A DNA stretch of 42,144 nt from G023898405 sp964368985 (GCA_964368985.1 CAYJDW010000020.1:1-42144), one strand, 5' to 3'; positions 1-8,871 are shown, numbered from the stretch's first letter. Notes: generated by a model from the sequence alone, not told the origin. Translations and numbers: made by a program.

Positions 1-90
1 TCCACCCTCTCCCCGAGCCCTCTCCCGCAAGCGGGCGAGGGAGCGTAGGTGCAGGGCCTTAACCTCAAAATTTTTTTGTGCAACAACGCC
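1..90 (+). mobile_element. Dispersed MITE-like repeat, copy 1 (cut by window edge)
   Basis: Right-hand part of an element also found at 9996-10213, 13088-13304 (inverted) and 25695-25898. It carries one GC-rich arm (GCAAGCGGGCGAGGGAGCGT, 28-47) and ends in TTGTGCAACAACGCC, the inverted counterpart of the GGCGTTGTTGCATAA-type end seen in the other copies. It codes for nothing. The left half lies outside the window. 91-256, between this copy and the next gene, holds nothing I can name. Confidence 0.75.
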
Positions 91-256
91 CTTTAAAGTG
101 GGTATACCGTTCGCTTCGCTCTCTTTGGGCGGATTCTTGGAAACGCTCTATAAAAATAATAAGAATAAATAAATTATCAGTCTGAGTGGTTTAGCTCTCG
201 AACAGCCAGTACCAAAAAATCAAGGTTGCTTCGGCAAAACTTGATTGGACCAAAAG

Positions 257-859
257 ATGGCAGAGAGAGACAACGGCTATACTGAAAGCCGAGAATCTGA
301 AGCTGATTATTGCTTCGAATTTCATGTGGATGGGGCTTCGAAGAAAATACCTTTTAGTCGATTGGTACAAGAAGATAGTTTTTATGCCATTTGCCAATCT
401 TTAAATTCAAAAGAGCTTGAAGTGGCCATTGGCGCATCTTTGGTTCTTGGGCGTCTGCGCGATGAGCGAGCCTTGCCTTTTCTGCTCGAGGCTTTTTTAA
501 GCACCAATGGCAAAAAGGCCCAAGCGGTGGCGTGGGCTCTGGGGGAGTTGGCTGATGCTAGGGCGGTGCCTTTTTTAACTGAAGCTTTGGCGGCCAAGTT
601 CATTCCTAAAAGTTCGATCATTGCGTTAGGAAAAATAGGTGCTAGCTCATCTTTGGATGTTTTAATCAATTGTTTAAAAGACCGCGATGAAACTTTGCGC
701 GCCTTGGCAGTTAAATCCATAGGGCAATTGCGTTATGGGACCCAAATGGAGCTAAAAGCCAGGGCGGTGTCAGTGTTAATGGAGCAGCTGCGCCGTGAGG
801 TTTCACGTGCGGTGCGCCTCGCTATTTGTGTTACCTGCGCGCGCTTAGAAAAATTCTAG
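257..859 (+). CDS. HEAT-repeat protein
   Basis: A 200-residue protein built of tandem helical repeats of the HEAT/PBS-lyase type. Successive units read as LGRLRDERALPFLLEAF, LGELADARAVPFLTEAL, LGKIGASSSLDVLINCL and IGQLRYG, starting near residue 65, after an acidic N-terminal region. Such alpha-solenoids are scaffolds for protein-protein contacts; no enzyme motif is visible and the partner is unknown. No signal peptide, so probably cytoplasmic. The ATG at 257 is preferred over an in-frame TTG at 245; neither has a strong ribosome-binding site. It ends 20 bases before the prepilin peptidase start, so the two are probably co-transcribed. Confidence 0.75.
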   Translation: MAERDNGYTESRESEADYCFEFHVDGASKKIPFSRLVQEDSFYAICQSLNSKELEVAIGASLVLGRLRDERALPFLLEAFLSTNGKKAQAVAWALGELADARAVPFLTEALAAKFIPKSSIIALGKIGASSSLDVLINCLKDRDETLRALAVKSIGQLRYGTQMELKARAVSVLMEQLRREVSRAVRLAICVTCARLEKF

Positions 860-879
860 GCGAAAGATTTAGGTTATTA

Positions 880-1752
880 ATGTTGAATATATTTGCTCAA
901 AATCACCCTGCAATTGTGTATCTTTTTTTAGGGATCTTAGGTGCTTGTTTTGGCAGTTTTGCCGGAGTAATCATCAGCCGCTGGCCGCAGGGAATATCAA
1001 TTGTAAGTCCCAGTTCATTTTGCAGCGCATGTAATAAGCCGCTCAAAATATGGCATAATATTCCGATTATTTCTTGGTTTCTTTTGCGGGGGCGATGCGC
1101 CTATTGCAAGCTTCCCTATGGTTTTCGGCCCTTGCTTTTGGAACTTATCTTTAGCCTTAGTTTGATGGCTATTTATGCCAAGTTTGGTCTGAGTTTTGCC
1201 CTGATCGAAAAGTTCATTTTTGTTTTTATCTTATTGTGCCTGGCATATATCGATCTCGATACTTTTTGTTTGCCCCATAGTCTTTTGATCGGCTTATTAT
1301 TTTTAGGCGGCTTGTCGTCGCTATTTTATTATCTTTTCCCTCAATATTGGCAGAGCCATGAGGAATTATCATTTTTTAGCATTTTGATATTGCCGCACAG
1401 TGCCTCTTTTTCTTTAGCTAATCGCCTGGCAGGTTTGATGATCGGATTCACGAGTTTTTCACTGATAAATCTTATAGCCACAGCCCTTTTACGAAAAACT
1501 AAACGATTAACTGCTGAGCAATGGGCCATGGGCTGGGGCGACCCGATACTTTTAGGAGCTATTGGGCTTTTTGTTGGTTTAAGTCACTTATTATTAGTAA
1601 TTTTTCTTGCATCGGCAGCTGGGTCTGTCATCGGTATTATTCATAAATTCAGGGTGGAGAAAGAGATAGCAGATGAGAATGATATTGCTCGTGGCGCCAT
1701 CCCCTATGGCCCTTTTTTGGCGCTTGCAAGTATTTTTGTCTATTTGTTTTAG
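880..1752 (+). CDS. pilD: Prepilin peptidase / N-methyltransferase (type IV, GspO/PilD family)
   Basis: Bifunctional inner-membrane aspartic protease that cleaves the leader of type IV prepilins and type II secretion pseudopilins and methylates the new N-terminus. At 290 residues it has the usual family length. The N-terminal domain shows GSFAGVIISRWP and the zinc-type cysteine pairs CSAC (48-51) and CAYC (73-76), as in bifunctional members. The two protease aspartates lie in IDLDT (about residue 125) and in the GxGD motif GWGD (218-221), followed by a late IPYGPFLALAS segment. About eight hydrophobic helices. The start at 880 is chosen because N-terminal family alignment begins there; an in-frame earlier start at 826 would overlap the HEAT gene. 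No pilin or secretion gene is adjacent, as is common for pilD. Confidence 0.93.
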   Translation: MLNIFAQNHPAIVYLFLGILGACFGSFAGVIISRWPQGISIVSPSSFCSACNKPLKIWHNIPIISWFLLRGRCAYCKLPYGFRPLLLELIFSLSLMAIYAKFGLSFALIEKFIFVFILLCLAYIDLDTFCLPHSLLIGLLFLGGLSSLFYYLFPQYWQSHEELSFFSILILPHSASFSLANRLAGLMIGFTSFSLINLIATALLRKTKRLTAEQWAMGWGDPILLGAIGLFVGLSHLLLVIFLASAAGSVIGIIHKFRVEKEIADENDIARGAIPYGPFLALASIFVYLF

Positions 1753-1829
1753 CATTGCACCGCCCTTCTAGGCTTTCCCTACGCGATTTTTTTGTGTATG
1801 GGTGGAGGCGATAATCGAGGAGCGCGAAA

Positions 1830-2393
1830 ATGTATTCAACCAGTGATTTTAAAAAAGGCTTAGCCATTATTTATGAAGGACAACCCTTCCTCATAACCGA
1901 TTGCCAACATCATAAGCCCGGCAAAGGTGCAGCAGTAGTAAGAACTAAGCTGCGAAATTTATTGACCGGCATCTCTATCGACCCGACTTTTCGTTCTGGT
2001 GATAAAGTTCCTCGCGCAGATTTAGAGGAAAAAATAGGCCAATTTCTTTATTTCAGCGAAGGTTCTTATCACTTCATGGACCCTGCAAGTTATGAACAAT
2101 ATCAAGTAGCTGAATCAATCATTGATGATAAGAAAAACTATATGCAGGAAAATATGGAAGTGCAGCTGCTCTTTTTTGAAGGCCGCATCATTTCTATTGA
2201 AATCCCCAATCACGTGGTTTTGCCCATCGTTGAATGCATGCCTGCCGCTCGGGGCGACACCGTAAGTGGTGCCACCAAACCTGCGAAACTTTCCACTGGT
2301 TATAGTTGCCAAGTGCCTCTTTTCGTCAATGAAGGTGATAAAATCCGCATTGATACACGTACTGGTATGTATATAGAAAGAGCAAATGGATAA
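1830..2393 (+). CDS. efp: Translation elongation factor P
   Basis: EF-P, 187 residues, the canonical length. It enters the ribosomal E site and rescues ribosomes stalled on polyproline. The three-domain EF-P layout is complete: KOW-like N-domain, OB domain (YMQENMEVQLLFFEGRIISI) and C-terminal OB domain (GDTVSGATKPAKLSTG, ending VNEGDKIRIDTRTGMYIER). The tip loop reads HHKPGKGAA, with Lys32 at the place of the lysine that is beta-lysylated in E. coli. A lysine-2,3-aminomutase-family gene lies about 9.6 kb downstream (11960), which could supply beta-lysine, but no EpmA ligase is in the window. Ribosome-binding site GAGGAG lies just upstream of ATG 1830, and a strong terminator follows. Confidence 0.97.
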   Translation: MYSTSDFKKGLAIIYEGQPFLITDCQHHKPGKGAAVVRTKLRNLLTGISIDPTFRSGDKVPRADLEEKIGQFLYFSEGSYHFMDPASYEQYQVAESIIDDKKNYMQENMEVQLLFFEGRIISIEIPNHVVLPIVECMPAARGDTVSGATKPAKLSTGYSCQVPLFVNEGDKIRIDTRTGMYIERANG

Positions 2394-2410
2394 GCTTATA
2401 ATTATTGCTT

Positions 2411-2436
2411 AAAAGCGGTCTCTTGACCGCTTTTTT
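2411..2436. terminator. Rho-independent terminator after efp, probably bidirectional
   Basis: Perfect 10-bp stem AAAAGCGGTC / GACCGCTTTT with a TCTT loop, followed by further T residues. The A-run on the left side makes it a plausible terminator also for the small minus-strand gene that ends at 2438. Confidence 0.9.
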
Positions 2437-2437
2437 A

Positions 2438-2596
2438 TTATAGCTCGATAATGATGACCTGGCTTTCTTTATCATCGTCGTCCCGCAGTTGGTCCGCTAA
2501 TTCTTGGCTATCCATAGAAGGCATGATCAAAGCCGGTTGGTTTTGGGTTTTGGATCTTTCATTTAATTCGGCAATTATGTGAGCCTCAGGCAGCAT
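2438..2596 (-). CDS. Small hypothetical acidic protein
   Basis: Possible 52-residue protein starting MLPEAHIIAEL and ending in a strongly acidic tail (LRDDDDKESQVIIIEL). The start at 2596 is chosen because AAAGGTGAG stands directly before it with good spacing; the frame itself stays open to 2671. It is convergent with efp and shares its terminator. I recognise no family and it may not be expressed. Confidence 0.4.
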   Translation of the reverse strand: MLPEAHIIAELNERSKTQNQPALIMPSMDSQELADQLRDDDDKESQVIIIEL

Positions 2597-2695
2597 GTGC
2601 TCACCTTTATCTCTCGCCCAGTCGCATCGCATCATAAGCTTACCCCCGAACAAACAAAGGTGGGACCACAAGTCTTGGTCACTTACTTATAGGCC

Positions 2696-2809
2696 ATGCT
2701 TCTTAACAATGGCGAAAATCTCCTGGCCTACTCTTATTTAACAACTCTTCAGCGGGCAAGCAAGCTTGATGAACGGCCTCAGAATTATGATTTATTTTTG
2801 CGAGCTTAG
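2696..2809 (+). CDS. Possible small ORF upstream of sctU
   Basis: A 37-codon frame (MLLNNGENLLAYSYLTTLQR start) that opens immediately after an in-frame TAG and closes just ahead of a second short frame, 2812-2916 (MLEEIAVLESFVEGRFAGGK start), which overlaps the start of sctU out of frame. Either could be a remnant of a decayed gene upstream of sctU or chance. The composition is protein-like, but the ribosome-binding site is weak. Confidence 0.2.
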   Translation: MLLNNGENLLAYSYLTTLQRASKLDERPQNYDLFLRA

Positions 2810-2873
2810 TGATGCTGGAAGAGATCGCCGTCCTCGAGAGTTTTGTTGAGGGTCGATTTGCCGGCGGTAAAAG

Positions 2874-3941
2874 GTGGCACAAGGCGAAGAAAAAACCGAA
2901 CATGCCAGCGAGCTAAAGCTCAGGCAAGCGCGTGAAAAAGGGCAGGTCGCGAAAAGCGCCGATGTGGTCGCCTTATTTAGCCTAAGCTTCGCTTTAGGCA
3001 TACTTCTTTTGGCCATACCTCTGATGGTGGAAAAAATTTCTGATTTCATCAGCAAGTTGTATTTTCACGGTTTCCAGGAAAAAAATGCCTTTTTGGTGAT
3101 GCCCTCTGTGCGTGAAGCTTTTGATTTATGGTTTTTGCTCAGCATCCCCCTTATGCTTGCAGCCGGATTAGGCGCCATCTTTGGGAGTGTGGGGCAATTT
3201 GGTTTGATTTTCACCAGCCATCCGCTGAAACCAGATTTACAGCGTATTAATGCTTTAAAAGGTTTAAAAAAAATATTCTCCAAAGATCGTTTTTTTGAAT
3301 TAATTAAGCAACTGATAAAATTTGTGGTTATTTCAGTAATAATATTTAAAACTATAAAAGAGTCAATATATGCCTTAAGTATATTATTTAGAGTCAATAT
3401 AAGCAGCGCAATAGTCGTGATAGGAGATGTGGTATATTCTGTTTTATTTAGAGTGTTATTATGTTTCTTATTGATTGCTATTGTCGATTGGTTTTGGCAA
3501 AGAATGTCATTTTCGAAATCTATGCGCATGAGTAAATACGAAGTTAAAAAAGAATATAAGCAGCAAGAAGGCGACCCTCATATTAAGCAGGAAAGACGCC
3601 GTATTCATCAAGAGACAGTTGAGTCGGGCAGCATGAATAATATTGGCGATGCCTCAGTGGTTATTACTAATCCAGCCCATTTGGCCGTGGCATTAAGATA
3701 TAAAGATGAAATTGATTCGGTGCCGGTCCTTATTGCGAAGGGCTCGGGCAATGACGCCAAGCTTTTAATCGCGAGTGCCAATCGAGCTTCGGTGCCGGTT
3801 ATTAGAAATGTGCCTTTGGCGCGCGATTTAGTTTGGCTGGCTATCAACGAAGAAATCCCCGAGCATCTTTATGAGGGCGTGGCCGAGGTGCTGACTTTTA
3901 TCGTTGAACTCAATCAAAAGCATGAAAAAGGTGAGAGATGA
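2874..3941 (+). CDS. sctU: Type III secretion export-switch protein, SctU (YscU/FlhB family)
   Basis: Inner-membrane component of the type III export apparatus whose cytoplasmic domain controls substrate switching. 355 residues: N-terminal signature EEKTEHASELKLRQAREKGQ, four transmembrane segments (about residues 28-225), linker MSKYEVKKEYKQQEGDP, then the cytoplasmic domain. RRRIHQETVESGSM resembles injectisome YscU more than flagellar FlhB, and no flagellar genes are nearby. The autocleavage motif, normally NPTH, reads NPAH (266-269). The Asn-Pro pair is kept; the Thr is replaced. The only possible start is GTG 2874, because a TAA precedes it by one codon. It overlaps the next gene by ATGA. 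No other core secretion genes are in the window. Confidence 0.87.
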   Translation: MAQGEEKTEHASELKLRQAREKGQVAKSADVVALFSLSFALGILLLAIPLMVEKISDFISKLYFHGFQEKNAFLVMPSVREAFDLWFLLSIPLMLAAGLGAIFGSVGQFGLIFTSHPLKPDLQRINALKGLKKIFSKDRFFELIKQLIKFVVISVIIFKTIKESIYALSILFRVNISSAIVVIGDVVYSVLFRVLLCFLLIAIVDWFWQRMSFSKSMRMSKYEVKKEYKQQEGDPHIKQERRRIHQETVESGSMNNIGDASVVITNPAHLAVALRYKDEIDSVPVLIAKGSGNDAKLLIASANRASVPVIRNVPLARDLVWLAINEEIPEHLYEGVAEVLTFIVELNQKHEKGER

Positions 3942-4339
3942 AAGTTGAACATAATAAAAACTCGTGGCGTTTTATCCAATCAGCGGTTAGAAGCTATGTT
4001 TCGCGAGGTCGTAGCTCGCTAAAAAACCGCATTCAAAAACTTCGACCCGATAAAAGATTTTTATCATGGCCCCATATGCCCAAGCGCCAAATCGATGCGC
4101 TGGTTGGCTATGATTGGGAGCATGTTATTGAAATAAAAGTCCTAGAAAAATTTGTTTCACGGCAGGAAGGCAAAAAGACCGGTTCCAGCATTAGCTTAGT
4201 GGGTCGCTCCTTTGATGATTTTTCGATGCTTGAGATGAAAAGAGCCGTAGAAATTGAAAGGATGATGAGCCTGCTTAAGAGCACCCTCGCTGAAATGAAG
4301 CTGATTGCCGCCATCAATGGGTCACATCATAAGGGTTAA
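3938..4339 (+). CDS. Hypothetical protein in the sctU operon
   Basis: A 133-residue, strongly basic protein in its N-terminal half (many Arg/Lys up to about residue 60), followed by a mixed region and a C-terminal amphipathic helical stretch (SMLEMKRAVEIERMMSLLKS). No signal peptide or membrane segment. The ATGA overlap with sctU indicates translational coupling, and the next gene begins 6 bases after it, so it is probably a type III secretion accessory, but I recognise no family. Confidence 0.7.
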   Translation: MKVEHNKNSWRFIQSAVRSYVSRGRSSLKNRIQKLRPDKRFLSWPHMPKRQIDALVGYDWEHVIEIKVLEKFVSRQEGKKTGSSISLVGRSFDDFSMLEMKRAVEIERMMSLLKSTLAEMKLIAAINGSHHKG

Positions 4340-4345
4340 TAAATC

Positions 4346-4567
4346 ATGTTGAGAGAAAAAAATTCTATCGAAAAACGTGAACAAGATGCACTTTTTGCCT
4401 TGGGTACTAATTTTTTTGCCCAGGGCCAATATCGCCAAGCCAAAGTAATTTTTGACGGTTTAAGGGCCTTGTTGCCGCAAGATGAATCATTGGCCCGCGC
4501 GGTGGAAGAATGCCAAAACCGTTTTCTTTCCACCCGCAAGCTTGCGCTGCGCGACAACCAAAATTAA
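4346..4567 (+). CDS. Small TPR-type protein, possible type III secretion chaperone
   Basis: A 73-residue protein with one clear tetratricopeptide repeat: ALFALGTNFFAQGQYRQAKV with IFDGLRALLPQDESLARAVEEC (about residues 16-58), showing the family pattern of small and bulky positions. Short TPR proteins of this type act as chaperones for type III needle or translocator subunits (YscG, LcrH/SycD-like). That role is inferred from the position after sctU; the repeat itself only says it binds a helical peptide. It ends 4 bases from the convergent end of the next gene. Confidence 0.7.
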   Translation: MLREKNSIEKREQDALFALGTNFFAQGQYRQAKVIFDGLRALLPQDESLARAVEECQNRFLSTRKLALRDNQN

Positions 4568-4571
4568 AAAG

Positions 4572-6485
4572 CTAGGAAATACTACACCAAGAGTTATTTA
4601 TTTTAATATTTAGTTTTTTCAGGTGTTCTTCAATAATAAGTTTAACGTCCTTATTTTCTTCAGTAGCATAGGTTTTTCGCAATAGTTCAATCAGCATATC
4701 CTTGTGGTATTTACTGGTGGGATATTTATCATCCTCACCGCTTAATAATGTGTGTATCGTGTTAATTGCTAATATTCGAACATTATGATTGCTGCTTTTT
4801 AAGTGATTATATTGAATTTTTATTGCAACATATGAGTAGTATGCAGAGCCAAAATATCTTATGTCTCTGAGGATTAGATCTGCATTAAAATTATCCTTCA
4901 AAACTATATCTATTATCTTTTCAATAGGACTTTTTTGAGGTTTTGGTAAATAATAGCTTTGTGTCGAAGCGAGTTTGGCATAACGATCGAAAATATCAGC
5001 TATAATGCCGGCCTTATCCTGTTGGGGGTCGTTCCTGGAACTCTCATATAAATTCCCAATTTCTGTTTCTGCATGGAAAGAAATATCTGGATTATTATTG
5101 TCCAGACAGGCGCTCAGGGCGGAAACTAAATAAACTCGTTCTAAAAGATTAGCAAAAACCGAAATGGCTTTTTGGCAAAAATCTAAAGAGCTAGTTTGGG
5201 ATAAATAACTAATAATTTTATCCCTAATCTCATTTCTCTCTTCTTGGGCCTGGATAAGGTCAATAATTTCCCAAATCTGTCCAAGATATTCGTCATCTGA
5301 AGCAGCCAATAAAGCTTCGGCAAGTTCTTTATATCTCCCTAACTGCTTAAGCTCTTCTATGGCTTGAGCCTTATCTAAAGAGGTATGGACCGCGTGATGA
5401 GAAACAATATGCAGCAGCAAATTTCCTAGATTATTTTCATCAAAACGACGAAATAATGCCAAATCTTCAATGCTCGCATCTGATATTCTTGCTTTTAAAA
5501 AATAGAAAAGAATCTTTAAGTATTTTTTTTGAGAATGTGGATTTAATTTTTCAACATCAAATAGACGAAGCATTTCTAAGTCTTTTTCGTGTAAATTATT
5601 GTAATTTTTTTCTAAATTATAAAAGAAAATATCAAAAACTATATTTTTAGTCTCGGCTTCTAAATTCTTAGTGGCTTCCAATATTCTTGCCATGTACCTA
5701 AAAGAACCCTTGGCATGCAGATTCTGAATTAAGCCTAGGCAGTCACTAAGGGCGTTACCTTGGTTTTTTCTATAATAATTACTGATAAATTCCCTTGCTT
5801 CTTCTCTGATTAAATCGACTTTATAATCCTGCAAATTAAGCATGGCGTGCACAACTTCTGGAACATTTCTATAATAGGGTTCTTGGAAGAGGGAAATAAT
5901 TTTGCTGTGAATAAGTCCATCTGCATTACTATAGAGCGACCCTCTTTCTAATCGATTAATAAGTATATTTGATTTATCATGCTTGTCACTTCCTAATGGA
6001 TTGTCATATTTCTCGCAGCTCAATAGGTTCATCGTGTCAATAGCTTTATTAACTAAGTAAAATTTGCAATAATCATCACTAAAAGATTTGGTGCAAGAAG
6101 TCGTTTCAATAATATGCTCAACTAATCTGTATAATATGTTTAATTTTTTATTGTCAAAATCATCCACTGTTTTGATGTTAAGATCACTGAGAACTGATTC
6201 GCTGTATCCGTAAAGAAATTTTATGTCGAAGGGTCGAAAAGTTGCGATTTTTATAGCTTCTTGTTCTTCTTTGAGTCTTTCTTGATATTCCCCATTTATT
6301 ACATCATCATGCAGTTTTTTGGCAGGAATATTGAGGTCAAGGCTCAAAAAATAATATACTGCCATTTTCTCAAATAAATTATTTTGAGATAATAATTCCC
6401 CACCGACGGATTCGGTATGAGAGGCATGCAAATTGTTTAGTAGTGAAATAGAAAGTGCCACAATTAAAAGAATTTGTTTTATCAC
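4572..6485 (-). CDS. Secreted alpha-helical protein of unknown function (637 aa)
   Basis: Begins at GTG 6485 with GGAG about nine bases upstream. The N-terminus MIKQILLIVALSISLLNNLH is a Sec signal peptide, probably cleaved near LHA-SHT. The rest is almost entirely helical, rich in Leu, Asn, Lys and Asp. Several stretches look like HEAT/ARM units, for example VPEVVHAMLNLQDYKVDLI and HNVRILAINTIHTLLSGEDD, so an alpha-solenoid is likely. No catalytic motif seen. Clearly more AT-rich than efp or the menaquinone genes, which fits acquired DNA. Its 3' end abuts the type III genes on the other strand. A Sec signal argues against it being a type III substrate. Confidence 0.75.
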   Translation of the reverse strand: MIKQILLIVALSISLLNNLHASHTESVGGELLSQNNLFEKMAVYYFLSLDLNIPAKKLHDDVINGEYQERLKEEQEAIKIATFRPFDIKFLYGYSESVLSDLNIKTVDDFDNKKLNILYRLVEHIIETTSCTKSFSDDYCKFYLVNKAIDTMNLLSCEKYDNPLGSDKHDKSNILINRLERGSLYSNADGLIHSKIISLFQEPYYRNVPEVVHAMLNLQDYKVDLIREEAREFISNYYRKNQGNALSDCLGLIQNLHAKGSFRYMARILEATKNLEAETKNIVFDIFFYNLEKNYNNLHEKDLEMLRLFDVEKLNPHSQKKYLKILFYFLKARISDASIEDLALFRRFDENNLGNLLLHIVSHHAVHTSLDKAQAIEELKQLGRYKELAEALLAASDDEYLGQIWEIIDLIQAQEERNEIRDKIISYLSQTSSLDFCQKAISVFANLLERVYLVSALSACLDNNNPDISFHAETEIGNLYESSRNDPQQDKAGIIADIFDRYAKLASTQSYYLPKPQKSPIEKIIDIVLKDNFNADLILRDIRYFGSAYYSYVAIKIQYNHLKSSNHNVRILAINTIHTLLSGEDDKYPTSKYHKDMLIELLRKTYATEENKDVKLIIEEHLKKLNIKINNSWCSIS

Positions 6486-6627
6486 GAATATGCTCCAAAG
6501 ATATTTTTTGCTTAAATACCTGGTGCATGATCGTCAATGACGGCGCTCGCTAAAAATTCAATGGAAAAACGGGCCTCTTTAGGGCTTTTTAGGACCTGAT
6601 TAAGGTTGAAAAGGCGGGGCTCCTCTT

Positions 6628-8838
6628 TTAGTTCTTAAACCCAAGATCAAAGAGGGTCAATTCCTTCTTAAGACGCGTAATTATCACTTCGCCTTGTAGC
6701 GCTCGACTTAAAATAATTAAATTTTCACATGGTTCAAATTCGATTTTTGTTGTGAGAGAGTTATCAATAATAAAATCTTTGCAAAATATTTTTTTTCCGT
6801 ACATTTGTTGGAGCGATTTTATTCCATATTTTAAATGTTTTATATCTGGTTGATAATGGCCGCTTTGCCTATTAATATAGACGATTTTGCCCTTCTTAAA
6901 AATCATTTGACCCGCGCAGATTGCCCACGGTTCTTTTGAAATTTGCTCATGCTGATATCGCTCAGAATATCTACTATTAAAAAAAGAACTCATTTCCTTG
7001 AGCCTCGATTCCGGTGCCACATACAGCAAACGAGCAGGACAAATAATATATATATAAGCTCCTTCAAGAGGGAGAGTGTCATTATTTGCGGCCCAAAAGG
7101 CATTATAAGCGACGCCTTGATTGAATTTTACTTTTGCATTGTCGGGAGATAATTTAGATTTAGTCGCAGGAGGAGCAGGGATATTTGCACTGTCTAACCA
7201 GAAGAAAAAGTCTGGAATGTTGGCGCCCGTTTTTGATAGCTCCTGCCATTCGAGTAGATATGATTCCAAATAGGTACGCCTTAGGGGATCTATATAGGCT
7301 AAAGCAGAGCGGATTATGGGTAATAGGGGCAATAATTGTGAACGAGAATTTTCAATATATTTTTCTGCCTTCTCTCTTAAGATATAAAGACCTTTATAAA
7401 AGTTTAACCTCTTTTCCGCACGCACTTGGAGGTCTTGCAAAACGTCTCCTTCTTTTTTTTCTTCCAGCTCGTCTTCTTTAGCAGCTATTTTATTGATTAT
7501 TGTATTGTATTTTTCATTACTAAAATAAGAAACTTCCATAAAGATATTATCCATATCGTTATTATTGTCGCCTAAATTAATATTTAGTTTTCCAAGAACA
7601 TAGGTCAATTTATTATTGAATAATGATATAATCTGTTGTTTGAGTTGTTCAGGATCAATATATGCGTCTATGTTGTCCAATTTCTTACAATAACTAACCC
7701 ATTCGTCTGCTTTTACTTTCAAATGTTTGATTTCTTCTTCAGTGTCATAATAATCGCAATATTCAAACGAATTAATATGTCCAATAATTTTTTTAAGGGC
7801 ATTAATTAAATTTGGAATCATCGCCTCTTTTTTGTCGATCCCATGATAGTTATTCAGTAACTGCCTTAATTTTTCTGTCTGAAATGGGCTCTCAAAACTC
7901 AATGGACAGGACTCTTCATAGATATCCATCCACTTCTCAGGGCAATCATCTGCGTAATGATTTAAGAAATAATAATTCATTGGCGGAATATACACATCAG
8001 AATGACAAAACTTCCATTTGCCTGCCGAAAAAATATAACCAGCGGAGAGCATATTATTGATATGTTGGATTTGTTTTTCATGATGATCAATTATTTTTTC
8101 GCAGATGTTCTTTCGCAGACAAAAATACAAATTAAGAAAGTGAGCACTATGAATGAGAAGGACCGCGTGTGAATATTGAGGATGCCCTTTGTCGCCTAGT
8201 ATTTGCTGCAGTTCTTTTGGTACACAAGACAAGGGGGCGGGAAGGTCAATTGCTATTATTTTTTTCCATTCTTGAAAAAAGTTATTATCTTTAATGTAAT
8301 TAGGATTAATTTTATCAAGCTGAGAAATATTATCTAAATAAAGCCACTTTTTAGCCGCTGTTGATTGGTTATCAATGGTATTATTTTTTGACGTTGTAAT
8401 GTGCTGCATAAATCCCAACATAAAAACGTAAAACCTCATTAATATAGAAAGGTCCCGAGAAGGCAATTCAATATTCGAAAAAGCATTGAAGGTACTTGGA
8501 ATGCGAGAAGGAGGAAAAGAAATATGGCACGCTTGAATGTGCCATTCCAAATTTTCAATGGTTCCAGGGCCCAGCCCTGTTAAGACCTTTTCCCAAAGCT
8601 CCAGAGGCGGATAAATTTGATTTTGCTCGTTGGGAGTTGGCAATTCCTGGCTATTAAACTGCTGCTCTTCAGTAGTTTTTTGAAATTTGCGTAATTGTTT
8701 ATCCTCAAATCCAATAGGATGCTTGCCCAGCGCCGAAAGAGGCACTGTATTGCCCTCCATGGCATGACAAGTCATTGATGATAATATAAAATATATATTT
8801 ATAAATAAGAATACTGGGATAGAAATAAAGCTATTCAT
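6628..8838 (-). CDS. Secreted protein of unknown function with SGHYQP motif (736 aa)
   Basis: The N-terminus MNSFISIPVFLFINIYFILS is a signal peptide with probable cleavage after TCHA. The middle (about 60-560) is helical with Lys/Asn-rich segments and no motif I know. The C-terminal part (about residues 570-690) looks like a separate globular domain: VAYNAFWAANNDTLPLEGAY, PESRLKEMSSFFNSRY, then ICAGQMIFKKGKIVYINRQ followed by SGHYQP. I associate this AG..(x)nGKI..I...SGHY.P pattern with C-terminal domains of various secreted or effector-like bacterial proteins, but cannot name the family. AT-rich like the neighbouring secreted gene. A good sigma-70 promoter precedes it. Confidence 0.75.
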   Translation of the reverse strand: MNSFISIPVFLFINIYFILSSMTCHAMEGNTVPLSALGKHPIGFEDKQLRKFQKTTEEQQFNSQELPTPNEQNQIYPPLELWEKVLTGLGPGTIENLEWHIQACHISFPPSRIPSTFNAFSNIELPSRDLSILMRFYVFMLGFMQHITTSKNNTIDNQSTAAKKWLYLDNISQLDKINPNYIKDNNFFQEWKKIIAIDLPAPLSCVPKELQQILGDKGHPQYSHAVLLIHSAHFLNLYFCLRKNICEKIIDHHEKQIQHINNMLSAGYIFSAGKWKFCHSDVYIPPMNYYFLNHYADDCPEKWMDIYEESCPLSFESPFQTEKLRQLLNNYHGIDKKEAMIPNLINALKKIIGHINSFEYCDYYDTEEEIKHLKVKADEWVSYCKKLDNIDAYIDPEQLKQQIISLFNNKLTYVLGKLNINLGDNNNDMDNIFMEVSYFSNEKYNTIINKIAAKEDELEEKKEGDVLQDLQVRAEKRLNFYKGLYILREKAEKYIENSRSQLLPLLPIIRSALAYIDPLRRTYLESYLLEWQELSKTGANIPDFFFWLDSANIPAPPATKSKLSPDNAKVKFNQGVAYNAFWAANNDTLPLEGAYIYIICPARLLYVAPESRLKEMSSFFNSRYSERYQHEQISKEPWAICAGQMIFKKGKIVYINRQSGHYQPDIKHLKYGIKSLQQMYGKKIFCKDFIIDNSLTTKIEFEPCENLIILSRALQGEVIITRLKKELTLFDLGFKN

Positions 8839-8871
8839 AATTAATTCTTAAAATCCGTTGGCGGTGATTGT

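Noticed and set aside
382..720. 112-codon minus-strand frame opposite the HEAT-repeat gene
   Set aside because: Antisense shadow of a well-supported repeat protein; basic, Ser/Ala-rich composition and no ribosome-binding site.
3065..3529. 154-codon minus-strand frame opposite sctU
   Set aside because: Shadow of the membrane region of SctU; no support of its own.
6500..6627. Possible terminator for the 736-aa gene near 6570-6600
   Set aside because: Only a three-to-four base GCC/GGC stem with a short T-run; too weak to call.
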